Below are positions 27,301-35,908 of a stretch of DNA of 46,333 bases, piece by piece. Location: the NCBI RefSeq assembly GCF_004360155.1, contig NZ_SAIS01000033.1, positions 1-46,333 of the forward strand. Direction: 5' to 3'. Both the position numbers and the translations under genes were made by a program. The stretch's first letter is position 1; every line of letters starts with the position of its first letter. The notes beneath the pieces were generated by a model, which was given only the letters and a program-made list of their open reading frames with translations, ran no database searches and was not told where the DNA came from. This stretch comes from Paraglaciecola marina. GTDB lineage: Bacteria > Pseudomonadota > Gammaproteobacteria > Enterobacterales > Alteromonadaceae.

Positions 27301-28041
27301 CCACTGGTTAATAATGCTCAAGACTTGTTTGGCTCTGACTTATCTTTGTTTGAGAATACCTTAGCCGTGGGTAGTGATTTCGAAGATAGTGATGGACAAG
27401 GTATAAATAGTCTTGCAAATAATGATGATGCCCTAAACTCTGGCGCTGTTTGGGTGTTTGTTGATGAAAATAGCACATGGTCGCAACAAGCATTTATTAA
27501 AAGTTCAAACTCTCATGCAGGGCAAAGATTTGGTGTGGCTGTTGATGTTTTTAACGATAATTTATTAGTAGGAGCATTCGCAGATAACAGTGACTCAACT
27601 GGAATTAATGGAGACTCTGCAAATTCTAATGCTTCGACATCGGGGGCTGCTTATATGTTTGAAAGAACCCAAGGATCGTGGCAGCAAAGTCACTACATCA
27701 AAGCCAGTAATACCGATAGTAATGATCAATTTGGGACCTGTGTTGCAATGACAGAAAATCAATTTGTTATTGGAGCTTCTGGGGAATATAGCGCTGCAAC
27801 TGTTATAGATGGAGACCAAAGTGATAATACTCAAAGTAGACGGGGAGCTGCGTACTATTTTCAAAATATAGAAGGTACTTGGTTACAATCGAATTATGTA
27901 AAATCCTCAACGGCCATTGGTCGGATGTTATTTGGAGGTATTAACAGCTGTGCAATTTCGGCTGACCATATCGCGATTGGGGCGTCAGGCTATAATGACT
28001 CTGAAGGCGCAGTGTTTGTTTTCAGCCACGTTAATCAATAA
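24394..28041 (+). CDS. Lipoprotein with seven cadherin-like repeats and a seven-blade FG-GAP propeller
   Basis: A 1215-aa protein. The N-terminus is a lipoprotein-type signal (MSSC, Cys24). Residues about 43-765 hold seven cadherin-like beta-sandwich repeats of about 104 residues (repeats 3-6 start near 240, 344, 448 and 552), each with LxISTGxLxPxF at the start and FEFVITAEN...TYxxxVTRA at the end. From about 765, seven FG-GAP blades follow, each with a (V/I)GA core and ending in a YVF-like strand (GAAYVFER, GAVYVFKR), which fits a seven-blade beta-propeller. It should be anchored to the membrane and reach to the outside or the periplasm, with roles such as adhesion or carbohydrate binding. 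The regulator gene lies directly upstream. Confidence 0.85.
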   Translation: MPYVTGRFWTWMFLLCLMLQMSSCSDNSKNSEKDVSASKAMISSLTLSSGTLSPSFSEDVYAYSVYVEEGVEQIQVNPSMSNENLVVTINGKELSATDSIFTASVGYGINKVELVVSAHNGSTNTYSLLISREEVVLNDDTEMAILDISTGILSPVFSSSTTGYSVDVDFTVTEVNFTAITSDPSASSMLNGSSYVNGDTLPLVEGVNEFEFVITAENATDTATYTIVVTRATQVIAPPVLNDDALLTSLDISTGMLNPLFNSTTTDYSVDVDYAVTEINFTAITSDPSANLELNGASYVNGDTLPLVEGVNQFEFVITAENATDTATYTIVVTRATQVIAPPVLNDDALLTSLDISTGMLNPLFNSTTTDYSVDVDYAVTEINFTAITSDPSANLELNGASYVNGDTLPLVEGVNQFEFVITAENATDTATYTIVVTRATQVIAPPVLNDDALLTSLDISTGMLNPLFNSTTTDYSVDVDYAVTEINFTAITSDPSASSMLNGSSYVNGDTLPLVEGVNEFEFVITAENDTDTATYTVVVTRASQVIAPPVLNDDALLSSLDISTGMLNPLFNSTTINYSVDVDYAVTEINFTAITSDPSASSMLNGSSYVNGDTLPLVEGVNEFEFVITAENDTDTANYTVVVTRASEVIILNDDASLANLAISSGILSPEFNSLTTEYTASVESSVQDVTFQLITSDPAATIELNGVAFVNGQSQPLLEGDNLFEFVVTAENDSDMISYNLLVTRASLPIEASLLEEAFLQASNAERSDLFRSVAVYGDILVVGASGEDSEATGINGDQDSSFHSGSGAAYVFERSLVGNQAIWQQTAYLKASNTQSNDAFGFSVAIWENTIVVGAYGEKNINAGVEAEQDNFTNRNIGSAYVFIKENGEWIQQAYLKPSHVEIKDYFFGYSVDIYNDTIAIGAPRESSDATGINGDQTNTLSEYSGAVYVFKRSNHAWSQDAYIKPLVNNAQDLFGSDLSLFENTLAVGSDFEDSDGQGINSLANNDDALNSGAVWVFVDENSTWSQQAFIKSSNSHAGQRFGVAVDVFNDNLLVGAFADNSDSTGINGDSANSNASTSGAAYMFERTQGSWQQSHYIKASNTDSNDQFGTCVAMTENQFVIGASGEYSAATVIDGDQSDNTQSRRGAAYYFQNIEGTWLQSNYVKSSTAIGRMLFGGINSCAISADHIAIGASGYNDSEGAVFVFSHVNQ
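25111..26346 (+). repeat. Tandem 312-bp coding repeats
   Basis: Repeat units start at 25111, 25423, 25735 and 26047 (312 bp, 104 codons each). Units 25111-25422 and 25423-25734 appear identical base for base; the neighbours differ in short patches, for example SASSMLNGSS in place of SANLELNGAS. The patchwork of shared blocks suggests unequal exchange or gene conversion, so copy number probably varies between strains. Confidence 0.9.
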
Positions 28042-28080
28042 TACAAATTAGGTCTGTTTAGTCATTGACTTCCTCGCTTT

Positions 28081-28127
28081 AAAGCACTCAGTTAACCAAA
28101 ATATGCTTTGGGTTAACTGAGTGCTTT
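28081..28127. terminator. Long perfect hairpin between convergent genes
   Basis: AAAGCACTCAGTTAACC pairs over 17 bp with GGTTAACTGAGTGCTTT around a 13-nt loop. It lies 39 bp past the stop of the lipoprotein gene and 21 bp from the stop of the small membrane protein gene. Either strand can form it, so it is probably a two-way terminator. Confidence 0.75.
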
Positions 28128-28148
28128 GAACTTAATAACAATATTTGG

Positions 28149-28430
28149 TCATTTTGTGCCCCATATTTTAGCAACAGCACGATTTGTCCCTAATGAACCA
28201 ATGACTAGCGCGACTAGGCCAACCAAGAAAAACACGATTACGGGTATCACAGCACCTACAGTCACTTCAGAATAAAAGGCAGAAACCGCTGACACGCCAG
28301 ATAAAAATATAAAAAGTGCACCAAGTACATTTAAAGCTAATCGATGGGATGACTTGTAATTAGGAGGCTCTTGTCCGACTTCGAAAAATTTCAAAATTGG
28401 CCAAAATAATGTTGTGAGCATTTTTTTCAT
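28149..28430 (-). CDS. Small inner-membrane protein
   Basis: A 93-aa protein with two strongly hydrophobic helices (LNVLGALFIFLSGVSAVSAF and VGAVIPVIVFFLVGLVALVI) and a conserved-looking start (MKKMLTTLFWPILKFFEVG). No enzyme motif is present. I cannot assign a function. It is convergent with the repeat lipoprotein gene, with a long hairpin in between. Confidence 0.65.
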   Translation of the reverse strand: MKKMLTTLFWPILKFFEVGQEPPNYKSSHRLALNVLGALFIFLSGVSAVSAFYSEVTVGAVIPVIVFFLVGLVALVIGSLGTNRAVAKIWGTK

Positions 28431-28503
28431 AAATGTTTAATGTACTTATTTTATTAGTAAAGGTGGTGGGTTATCTAATGATAACAAATTTGCTTGGCTG
28501 ATA

Positions 28504-28851
28504 TTAGCTCGTCAATTCAGTAATATGCCAGAGCTCTCCAGAAGGTCCCCATAAGTAAAACACTTTGCCCCACGCTTGTTGGGTAATAGGAGCAAATTTA
28601 ATATCAAAACCTTGAAGATTAGAAACAAGATCAAAGGCTACATTTATGTCTAACACTATGAGTTGAAACATGAGGTTTGTTGCTAATTCTTCATTGTAAT
28701 AGTTTTGTATAAAAAAGCTGCATTCGCCGTTACTGAAAAGAGATAGGTCGTCAGATACATAATCCATTTTAAACCCAATCGCTTGGTAAAATTTCTTGGA
28801 ATTTTCATAATCTTTGCTTGGTAAAAATGCTCTAATATCATCGACTTTCAT
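28504..28851 (-). CDS. VOC superfamily (bleomycin-resistance type) protein
   Basis: A 115-aa protein of glyoxalase/bleomycin-resistance fold: IRAFLPSKDYENSKKFYQAIGF at the start and VFYLWGPSGELWHITE at the end, typical of both ends of the two-module domain. The usual metal-binding His of the first strand is absent (IRAFLPS), so it is more likely a binding protein than a metalloenzyme. It lies 73 bp upstream of the small membrane protein on the same strand. Confidence 0.75.
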   Translation of the reverse strand: MKVDDIRAFLPSKDYENSKKFYQAIGFKMDYVSDDLSLFSNGECSFFIQNYYNEELATNLMFQLIVLDINVAFDLVSNLQGFDIKFAPITQQAWGKVFYLWGPSGELWHITELTS

Positions 28852-28982
28852 TATGGTTTTCTCTTTTGGTCTGTTGATTTAAATTAGAGGCTTAACGCTA
28901 TACAATATCAGTTTACTCTAGGGGAGTATATTCGGTAGAAAGGGCTAAGCGCCAGTATTTTTTAACGCTAAATGTATGGCAT

Positions 28983-29013
28983 AAAAAAAGCCAAGTAAAA
29001 GATTACATTGGCC
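28983..29013 (-). terminator. Rho-independent terminator of the GspE-like gene
   Basis: On the minus strand GCCAA...TTGGC, with an inner GTAA/TTAC pairing, is followed by seven T. It lies about 32 bp past the stop codon. Confidence 0.8.
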
Positions 29014-29044
29014 TTAGTTTGGGATTATGTTTAGAGTGGTTTAG

Positions 29045-31276
29045 TTAGTGCATTTCGGTGCCGATACCACTTAATACTTGTACTTGGGTGATGTCTGTAT
29101 CTCCTTTAAGTACTTTTTGCAGAGCATCTTGCACTAAGGTTCGCATTCCATCTTTCATGGCTTGATCTTTCAGATCAGCAACAGATGAGCCTTTATACAC
29201 TAAGCTACGAAGTTCATTACTCATTGACAATAACTCATGAACACCGGTACGGCCTTTATAACCAGTATTGTCACACTCTGGGCAGCCTTTCGCATGATAA
29301 ATGTGAGTGTCAGAGTTAAGCCTTAATTCTTCAATATATTGTTTGCCATAGTGACGTTTAATGAAGGCTAGTTCAGTGTCGTTTGGTTTGTGTTTTTCTT
29401 TACAGTGCGGGCAAAGTACTCGCACTAAACGTTGCGCTAATATACCCAAACAAGCATCTGAAAAGTTAACAGGGTCCATGCCTAAATCTAATAAACGGGT
29501 GATGGTTTCTGGAGCAGAGTTAGTATGTAAAGTAGATAACACTAAGTGACCCGTTAAAGAGGCTTCTATACCGGCACTTGCCGTTTCTTTATCACGCATT
29601 TCACCAATTAGGATGACATCTGGATCGGCTCGTAAAAATGAGCGTAAGGCGTTAGCAAAGGTAAAGCCTATTTTCGGATTTACTTGCACTTGCTGTAAAC
29701 GGTACTGTTTAATTTCTACTGGATCTTCAGCTGTCCATATTTTTCTATCCGGGGTATTTAAATGGTTTAGTATGGCGTGCAATGTGGTGGTTTTACCTGA
29801 GCCAGTAGGACCGACTACTAGTAAAATTCCATGGGGAATAGATACCAAACTTTTTAGTTTTTGGACATTACGTCCTGCTAAATTTATTTGATCTAATGGC
29901 AGTACCTCTCCACTGGGTAACAAACGCATCACCACGCCTTCACCCACTACTGTGGGGATTGTGGCTACACGCACATCGACTTTTTGCCCAGAGACATTGA
30001 AGGTTAGTTTGCCATCTTGTGGAACACGTTTTTCAGCGATATTTAAGCCAGACATAATCTTAATTCTAGATACCAAGGCGTTATGGTGTGACTCAGGTAC
30101 TTGGTTTAAGTCTCTGACAATACCGTCTACTCGCATTCTCACTAGGGTAGGGCTACCATCTTCTGGATCTATATGTATATCTGAAGCATTCAAACGTTTT
30201 GCTTCGTATAGTACGCTTGAAACTAACCTGACTATGGCTGGTTCGTCGTCATCAACAAACTCTTCGCTTTTTTCAACACTACCTTCTGAAGTATGTATTT
30301 CACCTAAAATATCATCAAATTCGCTGCGGGTTTCGGTCTCGTTATTTTCCCCTAAGTATTGAAAAATTTTAGAGGGCAAACTAAATGCTAATTGATAGTT
30401 GTCTGTACCCAACGCATTTTCTATTTCCATCAGTAAAGCTGTGTTATTTGGCTCAAACATTAAGATGATAATTTGCCCTCTATCATCTTTCACTATGGCT
30501 ACCATATTGTGTTTTAGGTATTCATTATTAAGTTTAATATCAGTGTGAGATGCGTGATATTGGGTCGGCAAATAATCAATGTATTGTGCTTGATAGTATA
30601 TGGAAAGGGCTTCACATATTTGTTCTTCGTTAATGTCATGCTCGGTGTTTAAAAGATACGTGGCATATTTAATATTTGAGCTGTTTGATAAGTTGTTAAG
30701 TATTTTAGGGTCGAGTAATCCCTTATGTCCTAAATATTCAAATGGCTGGGATGTGCCACCTAGTTCATATTGGTAGGCTTCTCCGATAACTTTGCTAACT
30801 TCTATTGCTAGGTCTAAATCTTCATTATCAAAGTCGCCAGTTTCTTTATTTAGTATTTCCATCACGCCCAATAAGATCCCATCGTGCTTAACGGGTACAC
30901 ATAGAATATTGGTTGTTTTAAACCGGTTTAATCGATCATATTTTTTATCAAATTTTAATTTTGAATGAACACTTTGTATGGCTTCTTGGTCATAGGGGTC
31001 GTTTACCACTATGGATTGCTGAGCCATTGCCACATACCCTGCAATAGATTGGGTATTTAGGGTTACTTTAATTTCGCGAGGTTGTGAACCGGTTTTATGT
31101 CTGGCAACTAGATCTCTATTGCGCGTTCGTCTTTGAAAAAGCGATAAGCGCTGTGCATTGAATGCCGCTAAAATTAAAGGTTCAATATCAGCGAAGGCCG
31201 TCTCTAAACTTGGGTGTTGGTGCACAGTTGCACTGATACTTTCAATTAAGTTAGATCGCAATGACTCGTTTAACAT
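29045..31276 (-). CDS. GspE/PilB-family ATPase with N-terminal GAF domain
   Basis: A 743-aa protein. Residues about 8-165 form a GAF domain (NILCVPVKHDGILLGVMEILN). A linker follows, then a type II/IV secretion ATPase: an N2-like region (RLNASDIHIDPEDG), Walker A GPTGSGKT at 489-496, the Asp box and Walker B (DPDVILIGEMRD), the His box (TGHLVLSTLHTN) and a four-cysteine zinc module (CPHC...CPEC). All ATPase motifs look intact. No pilin, inner-membrane platform or secretin gene lies nearby, so it is an orphan. The GAF domain suggests control by a small ligand or redox signal. A diguanylate-cyclase-like gene lies 138 bp upstream on the same strand. Confidence 0.85.
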   Translation of the reverse strand: MLNESLRSNLIESISATVHQHPSLETAFADIEPLILAAFNAQRLSLFQRRTRNRDLVARHKTGSQPREIKVTLNTQSIAGYVAMAQQSIVVNDPYDQEAIQSVHSKLKFDKKYDRLNRFKTTNILCVPVKHDGILLGVMEILNKETGDFDNEDLDLAIEVSKVIGEAYQYELGGTSQPFEYLGHKGLLDPKILNNLSNSSNIKYATYLLNTEHDINEEQICEALSIYYQAQYIDYLPTQYHASHTDIKLNNEYLKHNMVAIVKDDRGQIIILMFEPNNTALLMEIENALGTDNYQLAFSLPSKIFQYLGENNETETRSEFDDILGEIHTSEGSVEKSEEFVDDDEPAIVRLVSSVLYEAKRLNASDIHIDPEDGSPTLVRMRVDGIVRDLNQVPESHHNALVSRIKIMSGLNIAEKRVPQDGKLTFNVSGQKVDVRVATIPTVVGEGVVMRLLPSGEVLPLDQINLAGRNVQKLKSLVSIPHGILLVVGPTGSGKTTTLHAILNHLNTPDRKIWTAEDPVEIKQYRLQQVQVNPKIGFTFANALRSFLRADPDVILIGEMRDKETASAGIEASLTGHLVLSTLHTNSAPETITRLLDLGMDPVNFSDACLGILAQRLVRVLCPHCKEKHKPNDTELAFIKRHYGKQYIEELRLNSDTHIYHAKGCPECDNTGYKGRTGVHELLSMSNELRSLVYKGSSVADLKDQAMKDGMRTLVQDALQKVLKGDTDITQVQVLSGIGTEMH

Positions 31277-31414
31277 AGGAACTTCGCTTTCTTTTATTTA
31301 TAGTTAATTTCATTAATGGCGCTAACATTAAGCACCATTCACGTATGATTTTTCTAAGTATAAGGCCTACTTTAATCCTTAGTATAAGGACAGTGTCAGC
31401 GGAGGCTTGTGCGG

Positions 31415-32656
31415 TTAGGCAGAGCGTGGTCGTTCTGATACTAAATAGGGCTTAGTAGAGCTGTTAAATGCAGTATTTTTAGCACTCGAAGTTTTGATAT
31501 TTTTGTAATCGTATACTTGAATATTGTTGTGGCCTAAAGTGTGCGCAGTTTCCACAGCGAATAATGCTTGTAAAATTATTTCGTCAACATCGATGATGTT
31601 ACCTGGTTGAAACTCAGAAATACCCACACTAACAGTGATTTTTTCAACATTATCTACCCCAGATATACGGTGTTCAATGTCTGCTTCATCAATAAGTTGT
31701 CTCATTTTTCCCGTGAAAGCAACGGCCTCTTTAGTGGGGACGTTAGATGCAATGAGAGCAAACTTATTATCGTCAAAACAAGTCATATATTCTCCGCCTC
31801 TGTGAGTAGCATTACTTAAAATATTGGCGATACGTTGCATGCATTTAGACGCTTTTTCTTGACCATAATGAGCTCTATATTCATCAAAGAAATCAAGCTC
31901 GATAATAGCTAAACTTAAGTTATTACCTACACGTTTAGCCCGTCTAATTTTTTCATCTATCATTAAATCAAAGAAGCGACGATTATAAATGTTTGTTGCT
32001 AGGTCAATAAATGAATTGCTTTCTAATTTTATCCTTAGTTGTTCGTTTTGCTTAACTTCTTTAGTCAGTTTTTGATTAGATTCTACAGCAATGTTGAAGA
32101 CCCGATTAATGTTGAAAGTTAGCGCTAAAAATATCAAAGTGAATAGGCCTAAACTCACTGCCAATTCATTTCCAAAAGAAGGCGTAAAGTAAACAAGTGA
32201 CCCACAAAATGGCAGTGCTATGGGTAAACTTATACCAAGAATTGTTTTTCTAGAATTAAGGCTTAGGACAATTAAACAAGATACTTGCATCACTAAGATG
32301 AGAGTCACTGTTATTAAAAGTGTCGTGCTTTGGATATATGCAACATAAGAGTACGCGACGGTAAATACTAAACTAAATAGTATATTAACTATGGTATATA
32401 TGTTTTCCCATTTAGAGAAGTTACGTTTAGTGTCTGAAACTTTACTATTAAACATAGACTTTAAGATAAGACTAAGCACTAACACTGCAGTAAATGCTGC
32501 GCCCCAATTATAAATTAGGTTGGTTGTAATAATTGGACGTATTGTAAAGATGAGTGCTGCCGCTGCTAAAAAATGCACTGCCATTGCACTTGCATAGGTT
32601 CCAAATAGTGTTACCACCCTTGACTGGGTCGTTTCTTCGTTTGCAAGTTTAGTCAT
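31415..32656 (-). CDS. Membrane GGDEF protein with degenerate active site
   Basis: A 413-aa protein with about six membrane helices (residues 15-190), a short coiled linker (VESNQKLTKEVKQNEQLRIK) and a C-terminal GGDEF-fold domain (about 212-386, with DLATNIYNRRFF at the start and ITVSVGIS near the end). The signature GGDEF is DDNKF here (295-299) and the preceding substrate region is also altered (ELDFFDEYRAHYG), so cyclic di-GMP synthesis is unlikely. It may act as a c-di-GMP or GTP sensor or a scaffold. It lies upstream of the GspE-like gene on the same strand; GspE-family ATPases are often under c-di-GMP control, but a link here is inference. Confidence 0.85.
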   Translation of the reverse strand: MTKLANEETTQSRVVTLFGTYASAMAVHFLAAAALIFTIRPIITTNLIYNWGAAFTAVLVLSLILKSMFNSKVSDTKRNFSKWENIYTIVNILFSLVFTVAYSYVAYIQSTTLLITVTLILVMQVSCLIVLSLNSRKTILGISLPIALPFCGSLVYFTPSFGNELAVSLGLFTLIFLALTFNINRVFNIAVESNQKLTKEVKQNEQLRIKLESNSFIDLATNIYNRRFFDLMIDEKIRRAKRVGNNLSLAIIELDFFDEYRAHYGQEKASKCMQRIANILSNATHRGGEYMTCFDDNKFALIASNVPTKEAVAFTGKMRQLIDEADIEHRISGVDNVEKITVSVGISEFQPGNIIDVDEIILQALFAVETAHTLGHNNIQVYDYKNIKTSSAKNTAFNSSTKPYLVSERPRSA

Positions 32657-33308
32657 AATTTTACTCTTATCCGTATTCTGCAGATTAATACAATGTAAGG
32701 CGCTGGCTTTTCCTTAATTAAGGAACATCAAAGTTAACGTCAAAGTAGTGTGTAGATTAAATATAAAACAAATTTGATCTTGTTACGGTCTAGAGTTTCA
32801 TACCCTTTTATCCCTTTCGATAAGCTAGCTATTTTTGATTGATTTGCTGTTTTAAAAACTAATTCCATATACTTTCGTCTATTTATTAGCGCTTGTTAGC
32901 CCCATATTTACGGGGTTTTAGTTCCTATAAGAGCTAATTCTTTAAAGTCACTTAATCATACTGATTTAGATATTTTGTTAAGTCTTAATAAAACAGCTTG
33001 GGTATATTTTTTATTACGCAGAAAATTTTGTGTATGAAGAGCCTGCTATTTTGAAATTTTATTTGGAGGTTATTAATAGCGACCCGAAATAGATTCATTA
33101 TTCAGAGAAAAACGATTTTCTAACATAAACATTCATAACACTTATAGTAAACATATTGCTATTTACCTGACTCGGATCATTTTTTTGTGTATAAAAACTG
33201 TACATGTTAAGCGTTGCAGCATTTAATTGCCCTGAGGAGAGCATTTTAAATTTATCTCAGTGGTGAAGACATATACAAGTTAATTATTATTGGAATAAGG
33301 ATAAAGAT
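32657..33308. promoter_or_regulatory. 652-bp divergent region between GGDEF gene and pckA
   Basis: No gene is visible. It contains a 16-bp perfect palindrome, TTCCTTAATTAAGGAA, at 32710-32725, about 54 bp before the GGDEF gene, possibly an operator. A short CCCC/GGGG hairpin lies at 32900-32915 followed by TTTTA, and CTGAG/CTCAG arms lie near 33232-33260 ahead of pckA. A clear CRP or Cra site was not found. AAGGA (33297-33301) is the pckA ribosome site. The length would allow a small RNA, but none can be shown. Confidence 0.45.
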
Positions 33309-34958
33309 ATGACGGTTTCAGAACTACAACCCACCATGATAAATAGCGACAGAAACGAAAAAGTACGTTCTCACCTTGAATCAGTGGGACTTACAGGCAT
33401 AACTAATATTCTTTATAACCCAAGCTTTGATGAGTTATTTATAGCCGAAACTGACGAGGCGCTTACGGGATATGAAAAAGGAACATTAACTGAGTCAGGG
33501 GCAATAAATGTTGATACTGGTATGTATACCGGTCGCTCTCCAAAAGATAAGTTTATTGTTAAAGATGACACCACTAAAGATACAGTTTGGTGGACTACCA
33601 AAGAAAATGGTAATGACAATAAACCCATCAATATGGAAACTTGGGAGCATTTAAAAGGCATTAGCCAAAAACAGCTATCTAACAGTGACTTGTATGTAGT
33701 GGATGCAATTTGCGGAGCTAACGAAAATACTGCTTTAAAGGTTAGATTTGTGATGCAAGTTGCATGGCAAGCCCACTTTGTGAAAAACATGTTCATTCGC
33801 CCAACAGAACAGCAGTTAGATGACTTTGAACCTGACTTTGTAGTGATGAACGCATCTAAAACCTCTGACCCAGATTTTAAAGAATTTGGAATAAACTCTG
33901 AAACCTTTGTTGCCTTCAACATGACAGAAAAAATGCAACTTATCGGTGGTACTTGGTATGGCGGTGAAATGAAAAAGGGTATGTTTTCAATGATGAACTA
34001 CTTTTTACCGCTGCAAGGTATCGCATCAATGCATTGCTCGGCAAACGTATCTAAAGATGATGATACCGCTATTTTCTTTGGTTTATCTGGTACTGGTAAA
34101 ACCACGCTTTCGGCGGATCCTAATCGCGCTTTGATAGGTGATGATGAACACGGCTGGGATGATGATGGAGTCTTTAATTTTGAAGGGGGCTGTTACGCCA
34201 AAACCATAGATTTGGATCCTAATAAAGAGCCTGAAATTTATAACGCTATTCGCCGTAATGCTTTACTCGAAAATGTGGTGGTAAATAATGGAGTGCCAGA
34301 TTATTTTGATAATTCAAGAACCGAAAACACCCGTGTTTCTTATCCTATAGAGCATATTGAAAATCGCGTTAAGGGAGTAAGTAAGGCAGGGCACGCGAAA
34401 AAAGTTATCTTTTTAACCGCTGATGCATTTGGTGTGTTTCCACCTGTATCTAGGCTAAGCAGTCAACAAGCTAAGTACCACTATTTATCCGGGTTTACTG
34501 CTAAGTTGGCAGGAACAGAGTTAGGGGTTAATCATCCAACACCAACATTTTCTTCATGTTTTGGGCAGGCTTTTTTAAGTGTACACCCTACACAATATGC
34601 TGAAGTGTTAGAAAAGCGGATGCGAAATTCTGGCGCGACTGCCTATTTAGTCAATACAGGCTGGAATGGTACTGGTAAGCGCATTAGTTTAGCTGACACT
34701 CGTGCCATTATAGATGCAATATTAAATGGAGAAGTAGAAAAGGCGGAATGTAAAACCATGCCATATTTTGATATAGAATTTCCGACATCTCTTACTGGTG
34801 TAGATAGCAAGATACTGGACCCAACTAGCACTTACGAAGACCCAAGTGAGTGGGATACAAAAGCCCAAGAGTTGGCTAAATTGTTTATCGAAAACTTTAA
34901 AAAATTTACAGATAACGAAGAAGGCAAAGCATTAAATTTATCAGGTCCACATTTATAA
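33309..34958 (+). CDS. pckA: Phosphoenolpyruvate carboxykinase (ATP)
   Basis: A 549-aa enzyme that converts oxaloacetate and ATP to phosphoenolpyruvate, ADP and CO2, the first step of gluconeogenesis from C4 acids. The P-loop is [11 protein letters not shown] at 258-268 (K264), with the family's MHCSANV metal/substrate stretch just before it and [22 protein letters not shown] after. The length is close to E. coli PckA (540 aa). AAGGA is 7 bp before the ATG. A strong terminator follows. Confidence 0.95.
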   Translation: MTVSELQPTMINSDRNEKVRSHLESVGLTGITNILYNPSFDELFIAETDEALTGYEKGTLTESGAINVDTGMYTGRSPKDKFIVKDDTTKDTVWWTTKENGNDNKPINMETWEHLKGISQKQLSNSDLYVVDAICGANENTALKVRFVMQVAWQAHFVKNMFIRPTEQQLDDFEPDFVVMNASKTSDPDFKEFGINSETFVAFNMTEKMQLIGGTWYGGEMKKGMFSMMNYFLPLQGIASMHCSANVSKDDDTAIFFGLSGTGKTTLSADPNRALIGDDEHGWDDDGVFNFEGGCYAKTIDLDPNKEPEIYNAIRRNALLENVVVNNGVPDYFDNSRTENTRVSYPIEHIENRVKGVSKAGHAKKVIFLTADAFGVFPPVSRLSSQQAKYHYLSGFTAKLAGTELGVNHPTPTFSSCFGQAFLSVHPTQYAEVLEKRMRNSGATAYLVNTGWNGTGKRISLADTRAIIDAILNGEVEKAECKTMPYFDIEFPTSLTGVDSKILDPTSTYEDPSEWDTKAQELAKLFIENFKKFTDNEEGKALNLSGPHL

Positions 34959-35005
34959 TTTATTTAGGCTATACTTTCAAAGTTGATACCCAACCATCAA
35001 CTGTT

Positions 35006-35046
35006 AAGCCAACAGAATTTATTTGAATTCCGTTGGCTTTTTTTTA
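35006..35046. terminator. Strong rho-independent terminator of pckA
   Basis: AGCCAAC and GTTGGCT, with an inner GAATT/AATTC pairing and one A/C mismatch, are followed by eight T on the plus strand. It starts 48 bp after the pckA stop and reaches the end of the PPK2 reading frame. Confidence 0.9.
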
Positions 35047-35814
35047 TTCGTATTTCTTGGGTATGTGATTATTTTGATTGTTTGGGGGGCGTTGATAAGA
35101 TGTTTTGTTTACCTCTGGTAGTGTCACGCTAGGGTAGTGCACCGTCTGATATTCAATTTTAGATAACATATGGTCAATACAATTTAACCTCGCAGCTTTT
35201 TTATCATCGGCATCAACAACATACCAAGGGCTGTGCTTAGTATCTGTATATTCAAACATCAAGTCTTTCGCCTTAGAGTATTCAGCCCATTTACTTCGAG
35301 ACACTAAGTCCATATCAGAGAATTTCCAGCGTTTTAATGGATTCGTTAACCTTTCTTGAAATCATTTTTCTTGCTCTTCATCTGAAACCGAAAACCAGTA
35401 TTTAATAAGGGTGATCCCCGAATCCATTAGCATGTTTTCAAAGGCAGGGCAGGTGTGAAGAAAGTTTTGATATTGCTGCTCAGTGCAAAACCCCATTACT
35501 TTTTCTACTCCGGCACGGTTGTACCAACTTCTGTCGAAAAGCACTATTTCACCAGCAGCAGGTAAGTGGGCTACATAACGTTGAAAGTACCACTGAGTGG
35601 TTTCTCGCTCGGTGGGTTTGCTAAGCGCCGCTATGCGAACAACCCTAGGATTCAATTTAGCGGTTATCGCTTTTATTGCTCCACCTTTACCAGCGGCATC
35701 TCTGCCTTCGAAGATAACCACTACCTTTTGGCCAGTCTGTTGTACCCATTCTTGCAGGTGTGCAAGTTCAATTTGTAGTTTAGCAAGATGTTTTTGGTAA
35801 TTAGATTTCTTCAT
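35044..35814 (-). pseudogene. ppk2: Polyphosphate kinase 2 interrupted by one in-frame TGA
   Basis: The reading frame from ATG 35814 encodes a PPK2-family kinase: Walker A GRDAAGKGG (residues 37-45) and FDRSWYNRAGVEKV (93-106). After EEQEK (residue 150) a TGA at 35362-35364 stops it. The same frame continues without another stop to 35044, through FQERLTNPLKRWKFSD and MDLVSRSKWAEYSKAKD to PKKYE, completing about 256 residues. Related proteins carry Arg at this place (EEQEKRF), so CGA to TGA, one base, is the simplest cause. The first part alone (150 aa) lacks the C-terminal region of the fold. The substrate is polyphosphate and a nucleotide. It is divergent from recC. Confidence 0.85.
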
Positions 35815-35908
35815 GATGAACTTTTTATCTCAATAATCGATTTAAAAATCATAGACTTTGATAGACTAAAGCTCTTAAAGGAAGGCTTCAAGAAAAGTTA
35901 GTTTATTT

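Noticed and set aside
29361-30362. Several plus-strand frames opposite the GspE-like gene
   Set aside because: They are antisense shadows of a strongly conserved ATPase and show no recognisable protein sequence.
35044-35313. Separate 89-aa gene downstream of PPK2
   Set aside because: It is the C-terminal part of PPK2 in the same frame, separated only by the TGA; its ATG is an internal Met of the conserved KFSDMDLVSR segment.
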